A DNA stretch of 64,000 nt from Lithodes maja (Eukaryota > Arthropoda > Malacostraca > Decapoda > Lithodidae). The stretch is taken from assembly GCA_037953745.1 (NCBI GenBank), contig JBAKBP010001607.1:124001-188000 (forward strand), written 5' to 3'. Shown in pieces: positions 10,610 through 20,255 of this stretch (position 1 is the first letter of the stretch; each line of letters opens with the position of its first letter). Below the pieces are notes generated by a model. It was not told the DNA's origin. It ran no database searches and was given only the letters and a program-made list of their open reading frames with translations. The position numbers and the translations under genes were made by a program.

Positions 10610-10752
10610 TCATAGAAGACTGCATTTCACACAACCACTTACGCCAACAACACAACCTACACTCTGTGGGAAAGCCCGATCGTGGCCATGGCCTTCCTCA
10701 GGGACTCGGGGCTGTTCGGCCAGGCAGCTTAGGGAACAACAACAACAACAAC
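10610..10752 (+). mobile_element. Short retroposon with (AAC)n tail and 13-bp TSD
   Basis: This 143-base insertion ends in (AAC)n. It is bounded by identical AACTGTCCTTGCA at 10597-10609 and 10753-10765. The right arm of the surrounding foldback element has a single uninterrupted copy of the target. A 3' simple-repeat tail plus target duplications indicates target-primed retroposition of a SINE or a 5'-truncated LINE. Confidence 0.75.
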
Positions 10753-11149
10753 AACTGTCCTTGCAATGGACAGACGAAACGGGATGAACTATGGGCGGGA
10801 AAACACAGACGACTTCTCTCTGTGATTGTTTATCTATGTATTTATTGATTTATATTATTAGTATTAGTATTAGTAATAGTATTAGTATTATTAGCCTATT
10901 ATTTTATTATTCTGTATGCATTATTTTTCTTGTAAGAAGTCCCATAGCCCTCTTGTCAAAGTCAGCTGGGCGCGGTGAATAGGCTCACTAAACGGGAGAG
11001 TTGTGGGTGAGGAGGGAGGAGAGGGGAGGGGATGTACGCAGCCACATACCTTACCCTCTATGCATGCGCGAAAATGTAAGCCTCCCTTGGCCCCGCCCCC
11101 CGTTTCACAAGTTTAAATATACCCTTCAAACCGTTACTGCCAGACCACT

Positions 11150-11225
11150 GTAGTGACGGTGTAGCTCCATCAGTAGAGCTCTCGCCCGGCACCCAGAAAT
11201 CCAGTGTTCGATCCCACTCAAAATT
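11150..11225 (+). other. tRNA-like segment (SINE head or tRNA pseudogene)
   Basis: The segment has an A-box-like TAGCTCCATCAGTAGAG and a B-box-like GTGTTCGATCCC with near-normal spacing. The acceptor and anticodon stems do not pair well, so a functional tRNA is unlikely. It lies in the centre of the foldback element. RNA polymerase III promoter activity is possible but not shown. Confidence 0.5.
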
Positions 11226-11260
11226 TAGTGTATTTTTATATCTTTATTTTGTTATTTGTG

Positions 11261-11299
11261 TTATATTATATTATATTATATTATATTATATTATATTAT
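11261..11299. repeat. (TTATA)n microsatellite
   Basis: About eight near-perfect TTATA units directly precede the TTAGG array. Confidence 0.9.
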
Positions 11300-11300
11300 G

Positions 11301-11382
11301 GTTGGGTTAGGTTAGGTTAGGTTAGGTTAGGTTAGGTTAGGTTAGGTTAGGTTAGGTTAGGTTAAGTTAAGTTAAGTTAGGT
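11301..11382 (+). repeat. Interstitial (TTAGG)n telomere-type array
   Basis: About a dozen perfect TTAGG units are followed by drifted TTAAG and TTAAT units. TTAGG is the usual arthropod telomeric repeat. Here it is internal, in the centre of the foldback element, so it marks an interstitial array and not a chromosome end. Confidence 0.85.
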
Positions 11383-12132
11383 TAATCTAATCCAATATAA
11401 TATAATATTTGTACATTTTGGGCAGTGGGCGGGGCCGAGGGTAAGGTATGTCGCTGCGTACAGACCCTCCCGAGGAGAGGAGGAGGAATGGAGGGGGAGA
11501 GGGTTGACCAACGGATTCTCCCTGTCCCTTTAAATACAAGTAGCAGACAGCACTGCTCAAGGGTCCTGAGGGTTGTCATTACAGAGAAAAGTTGTCTGTA
11601 TTTTCCCGCCCATAGTTCGTCCCGTTTCGTCTGTCCATTGCAAGGACAGTTCCATACTTCTGCTACCTTCTATATTAATCATATGTATTAAACAGATAAC
11701 ATAGACATTCGTATTTACTCGTTTTCTTCCATTTGTTTTTTTACTGAAACCAAATTCAAGGAATGCAACATTCCACAGTACAGTCGGACCAGCTGCTGTC
11801 TATGTAAACACAAATTATTGCAAATTATTTGGCAGCTACATGATGCTGCAATCACTAGCTATTATGTTAACTGCATAATAATGTTGTAGACTATTTATTT
11901 TATGCATAATGAAGCATTTTATGAAGCATTTTATGAAGCATTTTATCCCCCTGGGGGTTAGGGAATAGAATATGCCCCACGTGCCTTCTGCGTGTCATAA
12001 GAGGCGACTAAAGAGGTTGGGTCGGTGGGCTTGCGACCCCCACCCGGAAAAAATATCTAAGCAAAGAAAAACGAACGAACAGCCTCGGATGCGGACGGAA
12101 CCAACGTTGACGAACCACGACCGACTAAGGAC

Positions 12133-14024
12133 ATGCCTTCGGACATTCTGAGAATGGCTACGTGGAATGTTAGTGGCATGAATGATGGCACAAAAGAGAG
12201 AGAGGTTCTGGAAGTGTTAGTGAATGCCAGGCTGGATGTATGTGGAATGACAGAGACCAAATGGAAAGGTTCAGATGTGAGAGAGTGGGAGTGTGAATTG
12301 GGTGTGTGTGCTGGAGTGAGTGAAGGAACAGCAAGAGAAGGTGCATGTTTGTTTGTAAGTAGCAAATGGAAGGAATGTGTAAGAGAGTATGGGTCTGTGG
12401 GTTCAAGGATTGTGTGGGTGAGAATGAAAGTAGGAATACAAATGTGGGTGATTGTATGCGTGTATGCCCCGACAGAGGATATACTTGAAAGAAAGAGAGA
12501 GGAGTTCTGGATGAATGTGGAGGCGTGCCTGGAGAAGTTTGACAAGAACGAAAGAATATTTCTGATTGGGGATATGAATGGTAAGTTGGGTGATAGGAAA
12601 GTTGAGGGAGTGGTGGGAGGGTGGGGGGTACCATCAGAGGTGAATGGGAATGGTAGTGCACTTGTGGACGTATGTGTGGGGAGGAGGCTGTGGACAGCCA
12701 ACACCTTCTTCCGACACAGAATGATCCACAGGTACACGTGGACACGGATGTTGACGATGAAGGATAAGACAGTGGTGGAACGAAAGTCATTGATTGATTA
12801 TGTATGTGTGGATAAACGAATGAAGAAATCTGTGATGGATGCTAGGGTGTATAGGGGTATTGGAGGGGGTCTGTCTGATCATTATGTAGTGGTAGCTAAG
12901 GTTAGGATACAAAAGAAGTGGGTGAGGAGAGCTGGAGGGAGGCGAGAGGAGGGTGGAATGGTGAGGAGGGTGGAGAGGTTGCAGGAGGAGGAAGTCAGGG
13001 AGGAGTACAGGAGAGCAGTGGAAAGACGACTAGGTGGGTTCGACCTGGAAGTTATGGAGGAAGTGGAGGAGATGAGCAAGGTGTTTAAGGATGAGATCTG
13101 TGCAGCATGTGACGAGATGTGTGGAGTGAGGAGAAGAGGGAGGGGAGTGAAAGGTACAGCATGGTGGACAGAAGAGGTAAGAATAGCTGTGGAAGAAAAA
13201 CGAAAGCATATAGAGAGTGGTTGGGTAGTAAAGGGAATGAAGATTCCGAGAGACAGAAACGAGCGAGGTACGTGGAGAGTAAGAGGGTGGTGAAGAGAGT
13301 AGTGAAGGAAAGTAAGAGAAGAGTAGATGAGGAATTTGGAAGGAATCTGAGTGTAAAATGGAGGGAGAGTAAGAAACTGTTCTGGAAAGAAGTCAAGAAA
13401 GTTAGGGAAGGTAGCAAGGGAAACAGTAAGGGTGTGAAAGATAAGAATGGGAGAATGCTAGCCGAGAAGCAAGAGAGAGTCGAAAGATGGAGGGAGTACT
13501 TCAGTGAGTTGCTAAATGTAAGGAATGAAGAGCCAGCAAACATAGCTGGATATGGTATGGGAGGGAGAAGAAGAGAAGTAGTGGAGGAGGAGGTGGGGAT
13601 CAGGAGGTCAGAAGTGTGGGAAGCCATGAAAAGAGTGAAGTTGGGGAAAGCACCAGGAACAGATGGAGTGTGTGGGGAAATGTTGAGGTATGGTGGTGAG
13701 ATAGTGATAGAATGGGTATGGAAAATGTGCAAACTAGCATGGGAGAAGGGGAGTGCACCCGATGACTGGAAGACTGGCATAATAGTCCCCCTATATAAGG
13801 GCAAAGGGGAAAGAGGAGTGTGTGGTAACCACCGAGGAATATGTCTTCTAAGCGTAGTAGGGAAGGTATACAGTAGGGTAGTGATTGAGAGAGTGAGAGT
13901 GAGAACGGAGAAATGGATAGGCGACGAGCAGGGAGGTTTTAGGAAGGGAAGAGGATGTGTAGATCAGATTTTTACCCTGAATTGTGTTGTGGAGAAGTAT
14001 CTGGAGAAGAAACAAAAGGTGTAT
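12133..14024 (+). pseudogene. RTE-like ORF, endonuclease and RT N-terminal half
   Basis: The ATG at 12133 opens an AP-endonuclease-like domain: ILRMATWNVSGMND, MTETKWKG (catalytic Glu), VYAPTED, FLIGDMNGKLG (Asp/Asn) and SDHYVVVAKVR (His). The frame is broken near 13205, after which the linker and RT continue to 14024: LGKAPGTDGVCGEMLR, DDWKTGIIVPLYKGKG, NHRGICLLSVVGKVY and GFRKGRGCVDQIF. The endonuclease would nick the target and RT would copy the RNA at the nick. The reading frame is interrupted at 14024 by DIRS-1 B and resumes at 26652. Confidence 0.8.
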
Positions 14025-14332
14025 TTATTAGTGGCCCCTCCATCATTGACGATTATGCCTATTACATAAGGCACCCTCTTCAAACACTTATCCGCCGTAG
14101 TTTGAATCTACCGCGCAGAGCATAAAAAATTGAGGAGCCTTCATCATGAGCGCACGCAACCTCACTCATGGTTCAGTCATTATGAAATTGGCTTCTCACT
14201 ACGAAAAAACTTTGTAACAAATAAAAAACAAAAAGAAACTAAGAATAACTATTCATAAGCTTTCCAAAATTATAATCGTGGATGTACTTGTGTGGATCTT
14301 TGACCAGACGCTGACTCAGGCGTCATTCTTCC
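14025..14332 (+). repeat. Left inverted terminal repeat of DIRS-1 B
   Basis: The segment starts TTATTAGTGGCCCCTCC and is the reverse complement of 26304-26610 over about 300 bases with scattered mismatches. It ends near GGCGTCATTCTTCC. Such repeats are part of the DIRS replication scheme through a circular intermediate. Confidence 0.92.
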
Positions 14333-15967
14333 TTCTCTGCTCTGCGCTCAACCTACCCGGACGTGCCTCCCCACGCTCCGCTGGTTCCGCATTTGTTGCG
14401 TCCCTAGTGAGTTTTTTCTCATTTGTTTACTCCGGGATGTATCGAGTAAGGTTAGGATATGCGTAGCAGGAGTGTCCTGGGCGGGTTGCCCGCAGTGCAG
14501 TGTATTTTGGGTCGTGTGTTTGGGGCATCTATTTCGGGTGTACCCTTGTGGTCCCGTAGTGGACATGTGAACTTTTTCGCGGTTAGCTAGCTTTGTGATG
14601 TAGGCGGCTTTCATTACGCGTTATTATTGCTTCCTTTTATCTTTCTGATGAGGTAGCTTTTTATTCTCTGACGTTCCCAGCGTATTTTTCTTCACTTAGT
14701 GAAGTTTTTTCTGGGTCCCGAGTCAGTTCTTCCCTTGCCGGGAAGTTTTTGCTACAGTGGTGTGTTGACGGTGGTTCCTGTTGTGATATAATTCAGTGCT
14801 TTTTGTTTATATTACGACATGATTACTTTTTATTTCCGTCTGCCTAGGCCTAGCCAGCCTCTCGTAGCTTTGCCACATGTACAAGTGTTATTGATTTATG
14901 TTATAAATATGTACTACTGTGTCATGTGTGTCCTGGTTTAGTTGTGTATTGGCTAATTCCACGGACTATATATATGTGTCCTGGATTAGTTGTGTATTGG
15001 CTAATTCCACGGACTATTTGTGTGTCCTGGGTTAGTTGTGCTTTGGCTAATTCCACGGTCTATTTGGTGCGTTCAGATTGAATCTGAACGGGGTGGGTTG
15101 CCTTTTCCGGCGGGTTTTCTCGGTTACACCATGAAAACCCGGGTGGTTGCCGAGTTTTAATCACGCGTGGTTAAAAAAGGCTTGTTTTCCCCGGCGAGTG
15201 GTGGCCTGAGGGTCTCCAGGACTGTGTCTCTGTGGTGGTGCCTGTGTTCAGGCTTACTGTGTATTCCCGGCGGGATGGCTTTACCCATTTAACTAAGTGT
15301 TCATACGGACACTTGTTGAGTTGAGTTTTTCCCGGTTTTGCAAAGCCAGTAAAACTAGGCGATCTTTTGCAAAGAAGTGGGGATAGGAATAATTGGGGTT
15401 AACGTTTAAACTTAAATTCACACCCGGCGGTTGCACCTTGGGAGGGTGGGATTAACGGATTTGCAAAATTCAGTGTAGTTAACCAGACAATTGAGGGATA
15501 CGATAAGTATCGCCGCCATTCAACATACGGCGATCTAGAACGCTTCGGGAGAAGCCAGATCAAGCATTTAAGACAGGCTTCCCAGTTTTTGATCTGCGAG
15601 ATAATACGGGGGCCGGCGTCTTTTAGGGGTTTTCCAGTAACTTAACAAACACCACTGGGAAGACTGCGTCATTTATAAAAAAACATGCTGGTCTTTATAT
15701 CATATCAGAGGATATTGATAAATCTTTTGGACAGGTTAAGACATTCTGAAATCTTTATACATGAACCTCCCGCGTAGCGAGCCGTGATAGTTGTGTATTA
15801 CGTCTCGTTACCCGGCGGGTTATCTAACACTTGTGTTCGAACATGTTGGTGTAGCCTTATGAGCATTAATTCCTGGAAATTTTCTTTTTTCCAGGGCTGA
15901 GTTCCGGCGGGTCTATAGAGAACCTGGAGTAAACCGGGGGTGGGTTCGTTTTCCACCAGTCTCTGTC
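14333..15967 (+). promoter_or_regulatory. DIRS-1 B leader region
   Basis: This 1.6-kb region between the terminal repeat and the gag ATG has no credible ORF. It contains a three-unit tandem repeat (14927-15065) and several CCGGCGGG-type GC patches. It presumably holds the promoter and 5' UTR; no specific element can be assigned. Confidence 0.55.
14927..15065 (+). repeat. Three-copy tandem repeat, about 45-49 bp unit
   Basis: Each unit reads TGTCCTGG, then TTAGTTGTG, TTGGCTAATTCCACGG and CTAT. Starts are near 14927, 14976 and 15022. Units differ at a few positions and in a short TATATA spacer. Confidence 0.85.
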
Positions 15968-17827
15968 ATGGCTACCCTAGACCCTGTTTTTGCCTTGTGT
16001 ATTGCTCCCTCCTGTTCAGGTATCCCTATCTTTGCACACACTCTTTGCATTAGATGTGTTAAATGTTTAGATCGCTCAAGGGGTTTGTGGGTAACAGGGA
16101 ACTGTACCTTCTGCACTCAATTGAGTGTCAAAGTATTGCGGGACAATAATAGATCCGCGGCGGTCGCTTTGAGGGAGGTCAGGCAGCAGTTGTCAAGTTA
16201 TGCTACCACAGTGGCTCATAAAGCGCTGCAATGTGATAATGTGATTCTTTGGGATAAATTACTGATTGAGCACCCCCCTATTAAACGTACCTCTAGAGTA
16301 ACTGTACGAAAGTCGGCAGAGACTGGGCAGGGTACAGCACTTTCTCTGGTCCCTAGCACATCTAAGAGACCTCGTGAACCCACGCCCCCGGTGACAGCCT
16401 CCACGTCACGGGCGCGGTCCAGGTCGCCCCTCAGACAACAGCCGCCTAGTCATTCTTCTTCACCAGCAAGAAAGAAGAGCAAAGAGGAAAAGTCCAAGGA
16501 CGGCTCTAGTGAAAGATCGGAAAAGTCTAAGAGCAGTGAAAGATCTAAGTCACACCGCAGCCACAAATCTTCCAGGAAAGATTCTAAGGAACGAAAGGCC
16601 TCCCGGCGTTCGCCGGAGCCTCGTGCCTCACTTTCTGCCTCTACTCCCGACTTATCGAGTGTCCAATCTGATGGGGCGGGAGTGGAGTCAGAGACTGTGG
16701 TGGGGGTGTTACCGGTGGACAGGTTACCAATGGATATTACACACTTAGAGTTAGAGAGTTCTGTGGGCAGTGATCGCCCTTTAGAAGAGTCTAGTGGGGG
16801 CTCCGTGGTTGATAGTGTATCTGACTCCCAGGGGAGTTCGGGCCAAGGCCTGGGTGTATGGCGGTATTCCCAACCAGGGCATGAAGGCCCACGTCTGGTT
16901 CAGGAGCCACAGGTACGGACGGACGTCCACCGGGACGCTGTGATCCCATCATCCATTCCTGACTTAACGTGGCACCACGACGGGGTTCCGGCTTCGGCGG
17001 AATCCTCTCATGATGGGCCAGATGACAAGGATGAGGTGTCTATAATCTCTGACATGGAAGTGCAAGAGTCGGGTTCAGTTCTAGACGACTCGCAAGATAG
17101 GAATGATTCACCTCTGAGTTCTTCATCTGCTAAAATTGTCACGGCGGAGGAAATAGATGGGTTATTAGTTACTGCTCTAACAACAAAATTTGGCCAACAG
17201 CCGGAGACTCCTAAAGTGGACCTGGGAGCTTCCATGACAAGTTCAAGTGTTCGGCCTCTGATCGCTTCTATTGCTTTGACCAAGATTCCGCACCCTCCCT
17301 CTATATCACCTACTATGGTCACTAGGCCTGCTTCGGCGGCACTGACTACTTCTAGCGTAAGGGTGGTAGCGGATGTGAATCCTCCCCCTTTAGATAAAGC
17401 ACTGTTAAGAAAGGTAGCTATGCCCCTGTTATACGGTCCAGATGATTCATGGGTTCAAATGATCCCAACTAAGCAGAGGCGGCGCAGCCCACTTTGTCAG
17501 GGGAATTTCCAGTGCCACGTGAGTGGGTAATCCAAGGAAATAAATCTAGAAAGTTACGAGCTTTGGATATTGCGGGTAATGTACTTGATGTTAATATTAA
17601 GGCCATTCCGAACCATTATCACTATGACTATTTTGTGTATACAGCTACACCTGCACTGCCCCCTGCCTCAGCTTCAAACCTGTTTTCTGACTGGACCAAG
17701 CATGACGGTTTTAATGATATAAAAGCACTGTCAGCTCTCACTCCAGAATTAGATTTACAAACGGTCACAGACACAGCCGCTAACCCAGTGTTGAAGGTGG
17801 GGCAGTTGGGACCAGGCCCTTGGGTGG
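15968..17827 (+). pseudogene. DIRS-1 Gag-like protein, copy B, N-terminal part
   Basis: The ATG at 15968 follows the leader. The first 60 residues contain a Cys/His cluster (CIAPSC, HTLCIRCVKC, CTFC), a likely zinc-binding fold. Residues about 120-225 form an Arg/Ser-rich stretch with SRARSRSPLRQ and KSHRSHKSSRKDSKE, resembling SR proteins. An acidic Ser-rich region follows. A one-base loss near 17475 shifts the frame, and the downstream Gag continues in the frame of 17494-17827. The role would be RNA binding and particle formation, inferred from position and composition. Confidence 0.8.
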
Positions 17828-18313
17828 ATTTTTTTTTTTTTTTTTTTTTTTTCTATATTCCAACTTACTTCCTCTCGGGCATAGGCTGAGAGCCTTAACA
17901 TTCACCGCTTTACAATGAACAGTGAAGCCCGTGAGGTCTTGTTCCAGTCTAGGGAGTGAGACATGTGAAGCACGTAGAGTACAACGAGCACCTGCCATCT
18001 TGCCTTCACATGAGGCACGGTGCTCACTCATGGCCCGAAATGACCCCATCTCTGAAGCCACCTCGTTCCTGTGCTTCACTGTCTCACCCACTACACTCGG
18101 ACTCACACTTACACACACACAACGCCACCTGTTGAGCAGATAACTCACCAGTCATTGCACCCCTATAGCATATTTTGAATATGGGAATATTCATACAGTG
18201 CTATTCAATCAGGAAACAATGAGTGTATTTTTTTATTGACGTTTCGGTGGGCTTGTGGTAATGCACTGATACTAGGTACAGCACAAATTCCATCCCAATA
18301 ATATCTTCAAATG
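17828..18313 (-). mobile_element. Unidentified poly(A)-tailed insertion in DIRS-1 B gag
   Basis: Copy A reads straight through this point, whereas copy B has about 486 extra bases. The segment begins with a T run (17829-17852), so the inserted strand is minus with a poly(A) tail. It has no long ORF and no coding motif I recognise. Near the tail-distal end it contains an AATAAA-like sequence on the minus strand. A short target duplication around ATGGG is possible but not clear. Confidence 0.7.
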
Positions 18314-18874
18314 GGAATGGGAGGTAGAGGCTCAGAACTTTGCGACCACCTTCACCTCAAAATCTTCGCACCAGATTCCTCAGGACAGCCATTCTTGGTT
18401 CTCTATGCCAGTCTTTTCAGCCGGCGGAGTTCCATCTGCTTTGTTTGCTTTTTTAGCTGCCCCCAAAATCAATCTATGCGAACTTAAAGATCCTTTCACT
18501 ACACCTTCCCCAGCTCACCTAGACCGGGAGTGTAGGCTACGGGGGAAGGCGTATAGACTTTTCTCCCAATACATTGTTACGCACCAGGTGGCGAAATCTA
18601 TGCTAAGATCTACTCAGGCAAATCGCGGACGCGGAGGCCAGAAGATCGGTTGAACTATCTCGGCGGTTACTCCTTCAGACTTCTATTCAGTCGTTGGGGG
18701 ATATCCGCACAGCCTTGCTCGAGGCGGTGCGGGCGAGACAGGATCTTAGGATGTCCCTGGTGAAGAAACTTCCTGATAGAATTGCAAACCAGGTGGTCAT
18801 GTTGCCGGTGCTAACTCCCTCGTTAATGTCCCCTGATGTGTGGAGAACTGTTTTCAACATGGCTCAGCCTTTAA
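18314..18874 (+). pseudogene. DIRS-1 Gag, copy B, helical C-terminal part
   Basis: This resumes the gag interrupted at 17827, with FSAGGVPSALFAFLAAPKIN and DIRTALLEAVRARQDL matching copy A. A one-base insertion near 18620 shifts the frame. It ends at the TTAA (18871-18874) where the piggyBac begins. Confidence 0.75.
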
Positions 18875-18960
18875 CCCTTCCAGCCCGGGTGTCATTTTAA
18901 AATGACACCAAAACAAAAGGGCCGGAACCCGGGTGTCATTTTAAAATCCTTGTGCTTGAA
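18875..18960 (+). promoter_or_regulatory. piggyBac B left end: TIR, dyad and repeated motif
   Basis: After the terminal CCCTTCCAGCCCGGG comes a perfect palindrome with arm GGTGTCATTTT. An A-rich spacer and a second ACCCGGGTGTCATTTTAAAA (half of the dyad) follow near 18928. A similar arrangement occurs at the 5' end of piggyBac II (39362-39431). These are candidate transposase-binding sites. Confidence 0.6.
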
Positions 18961-19052
18961 AGTGTGCTTCAAAATTTGCGCGGCCAATTTTGGCATGGTA
19001 GGAGCGACCGCAGCGCCACCAAGCCTCAACTACTAGTGTTATCAGTTCGTAC

Positions 19053-20255
19053 GTGGCCGCCATAGCGAGTAATACTGAAAAAAAAAAATCCGACGTGTCC
19101 GATTCGTTGCAACCTCCCGCGGGCCCCAGTGCTTCCCCACTCGCAACTTCAACGCCTGTTCCAACCGAGAAGAGAGCTCAACAAAAGAAAGTTAAGCGTT
19201 TGTTGAGTGATAGCGCTATACAGCGACAACTTTTTGAAAGTGATGAAGAGAGCAGTGGCGAAAGCTTGGTGGACAAGGTACAATTTATAAGTGAAAGTGA
19301 AGACGATTTTGTGGGCTTTGGAGACGACGATAATGTCGATTTATTTGAGGGTGGAGACAGTAGTGATGATCCTGATGTGGAAGTGTTTCAGGAAGGTGCC
19401 ATTGAGCTTCCCAGTGTGCTAGAACCTAGGCCTACCCCCTCGCCATCTTTGCTAGGTCAGCCTAGGCCTAGCCCTAGCCCTAGCCCTACCCCAGGACCTT
19501 CCCCTTTGCCTGCCTGTACGCCCTTGAAAGTGGGCAAATATTTCTACAAACAATCATTGATCAAAAGTGCAGCTAAAAAAGCACGCAGGGCAGCCGCAGA
19601 AAAGCATAGGGAAGCTGAAGATAGCGATAATGACGCCGACCCTGGCCTAGCAACCACCCGCATTCCATTGTCCCGACGCCTTGACACGGGACGCCGCGTG
19701 GGTCACCCACAGCCCTCGCCTTCATCTCTCGTTCAGGATGACCAAAGGGCCTCTTCAAGTGGTATTGGTGATGTGCCACAGGCCTCAACACACCGCAGAG
19801 CATTATTTCCTGCTGAAAAGCCCTCGGCTCGCCGCAAAAGGAGCCCAACTCCCGAGGCCTCGGCTCCCATTCTTGAAGCTCCTGCAGCCTCCCGCGCCCC
19901 ACACCGCCGACGCCCGGTCACTTCTTCACCAGAATTGTCTCCTGAGGAGGATGCTGACGACCCCAACATTGCCCCAGATGACCTGACGTCGCCTGAGGAG
20001 GAAGAGGAACAGGAACAGGAAGAGGAAGAGGATGTGCCGACAAATCGAGGGAGAGGGCGAGGTCGTGGACGTGGTCAGCCTGCCGACGCCGCTGCCCCTG
20101 GGCCTGGGCCTGGGCGTGGGCGTGCAGGGCGTCCGCCTGGGCGTCCGCGTGGCCAAGGGCGTGTGCCTGCTGCAGCACGACCTCGAGCATCAGCATCCGA
20201 CCTGTTTGTGTGGACAGATGGAGCTGATTTTGAGCCAGATTTGTCCTGCCTTTGA
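19053..20255 (+). pseudogene. piggyBac B transposase, N-terminal disordered region
   Basis: This open frame covers 400 codons without any Met. It starts at GTG (19053) in a context that would be a good initiator if it were ATG, so the start codon may have been lost by one substitution. The region is low in complexity: acidic clusters (SESEDDFVGFGDDD), Pro/Ser repeats, an EEEEEQEQEEEE run and an Arg/Gly-rich tail (RGRGRGRG). The frame ends at DLSCL-stop, where a one-base shift puts the catalytic domain in the next frame. The same arrangement, unbroken, is seen in the transposase at 36297-39248. Confidence 0.75.

Larger units (their letters stand above)
10445..11775. repeat. Foldback element with long interrupted inverted repeats
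   Basis: The left arm is spread over 10445-10545, 10577-10610, 10754-10826 and 11033-11060. The right arm at 11427-11462 and 11577-11775 is its reverse complement, with few mismatches. Both arms contain, for example, AACGAGTAAATACGAATGTC in opposite orientation. The centre carries the tRNA-like segment and the (TTATA)n and (TTAGG)n arrays. The left arm has been lengthened by small insertions, one at 10610-10752. No protein is encoded. Its class is unknown to me; a foldback or hairpin transposon is the simplest reading. Confidence 0.7.

Noticed and set aside
11150..11225. Functional tRNA gene
   Set aside because: A- and B-box-like motifs are present, but acceptor and anticodon stems do not pair convincingly. 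It is better called a tRNA-like SINE head or pseudogene.
13085..13804. Long minus-strand frame rich in Ser, Leu, Thr and Phe opposite the RTE ORF
   Set aside because: It is the antisense shadow of purine-rich LINE coding sequence; it has no domain and only composition bias. The same applies to minus frames at 12057-12790 and 26678-27121.
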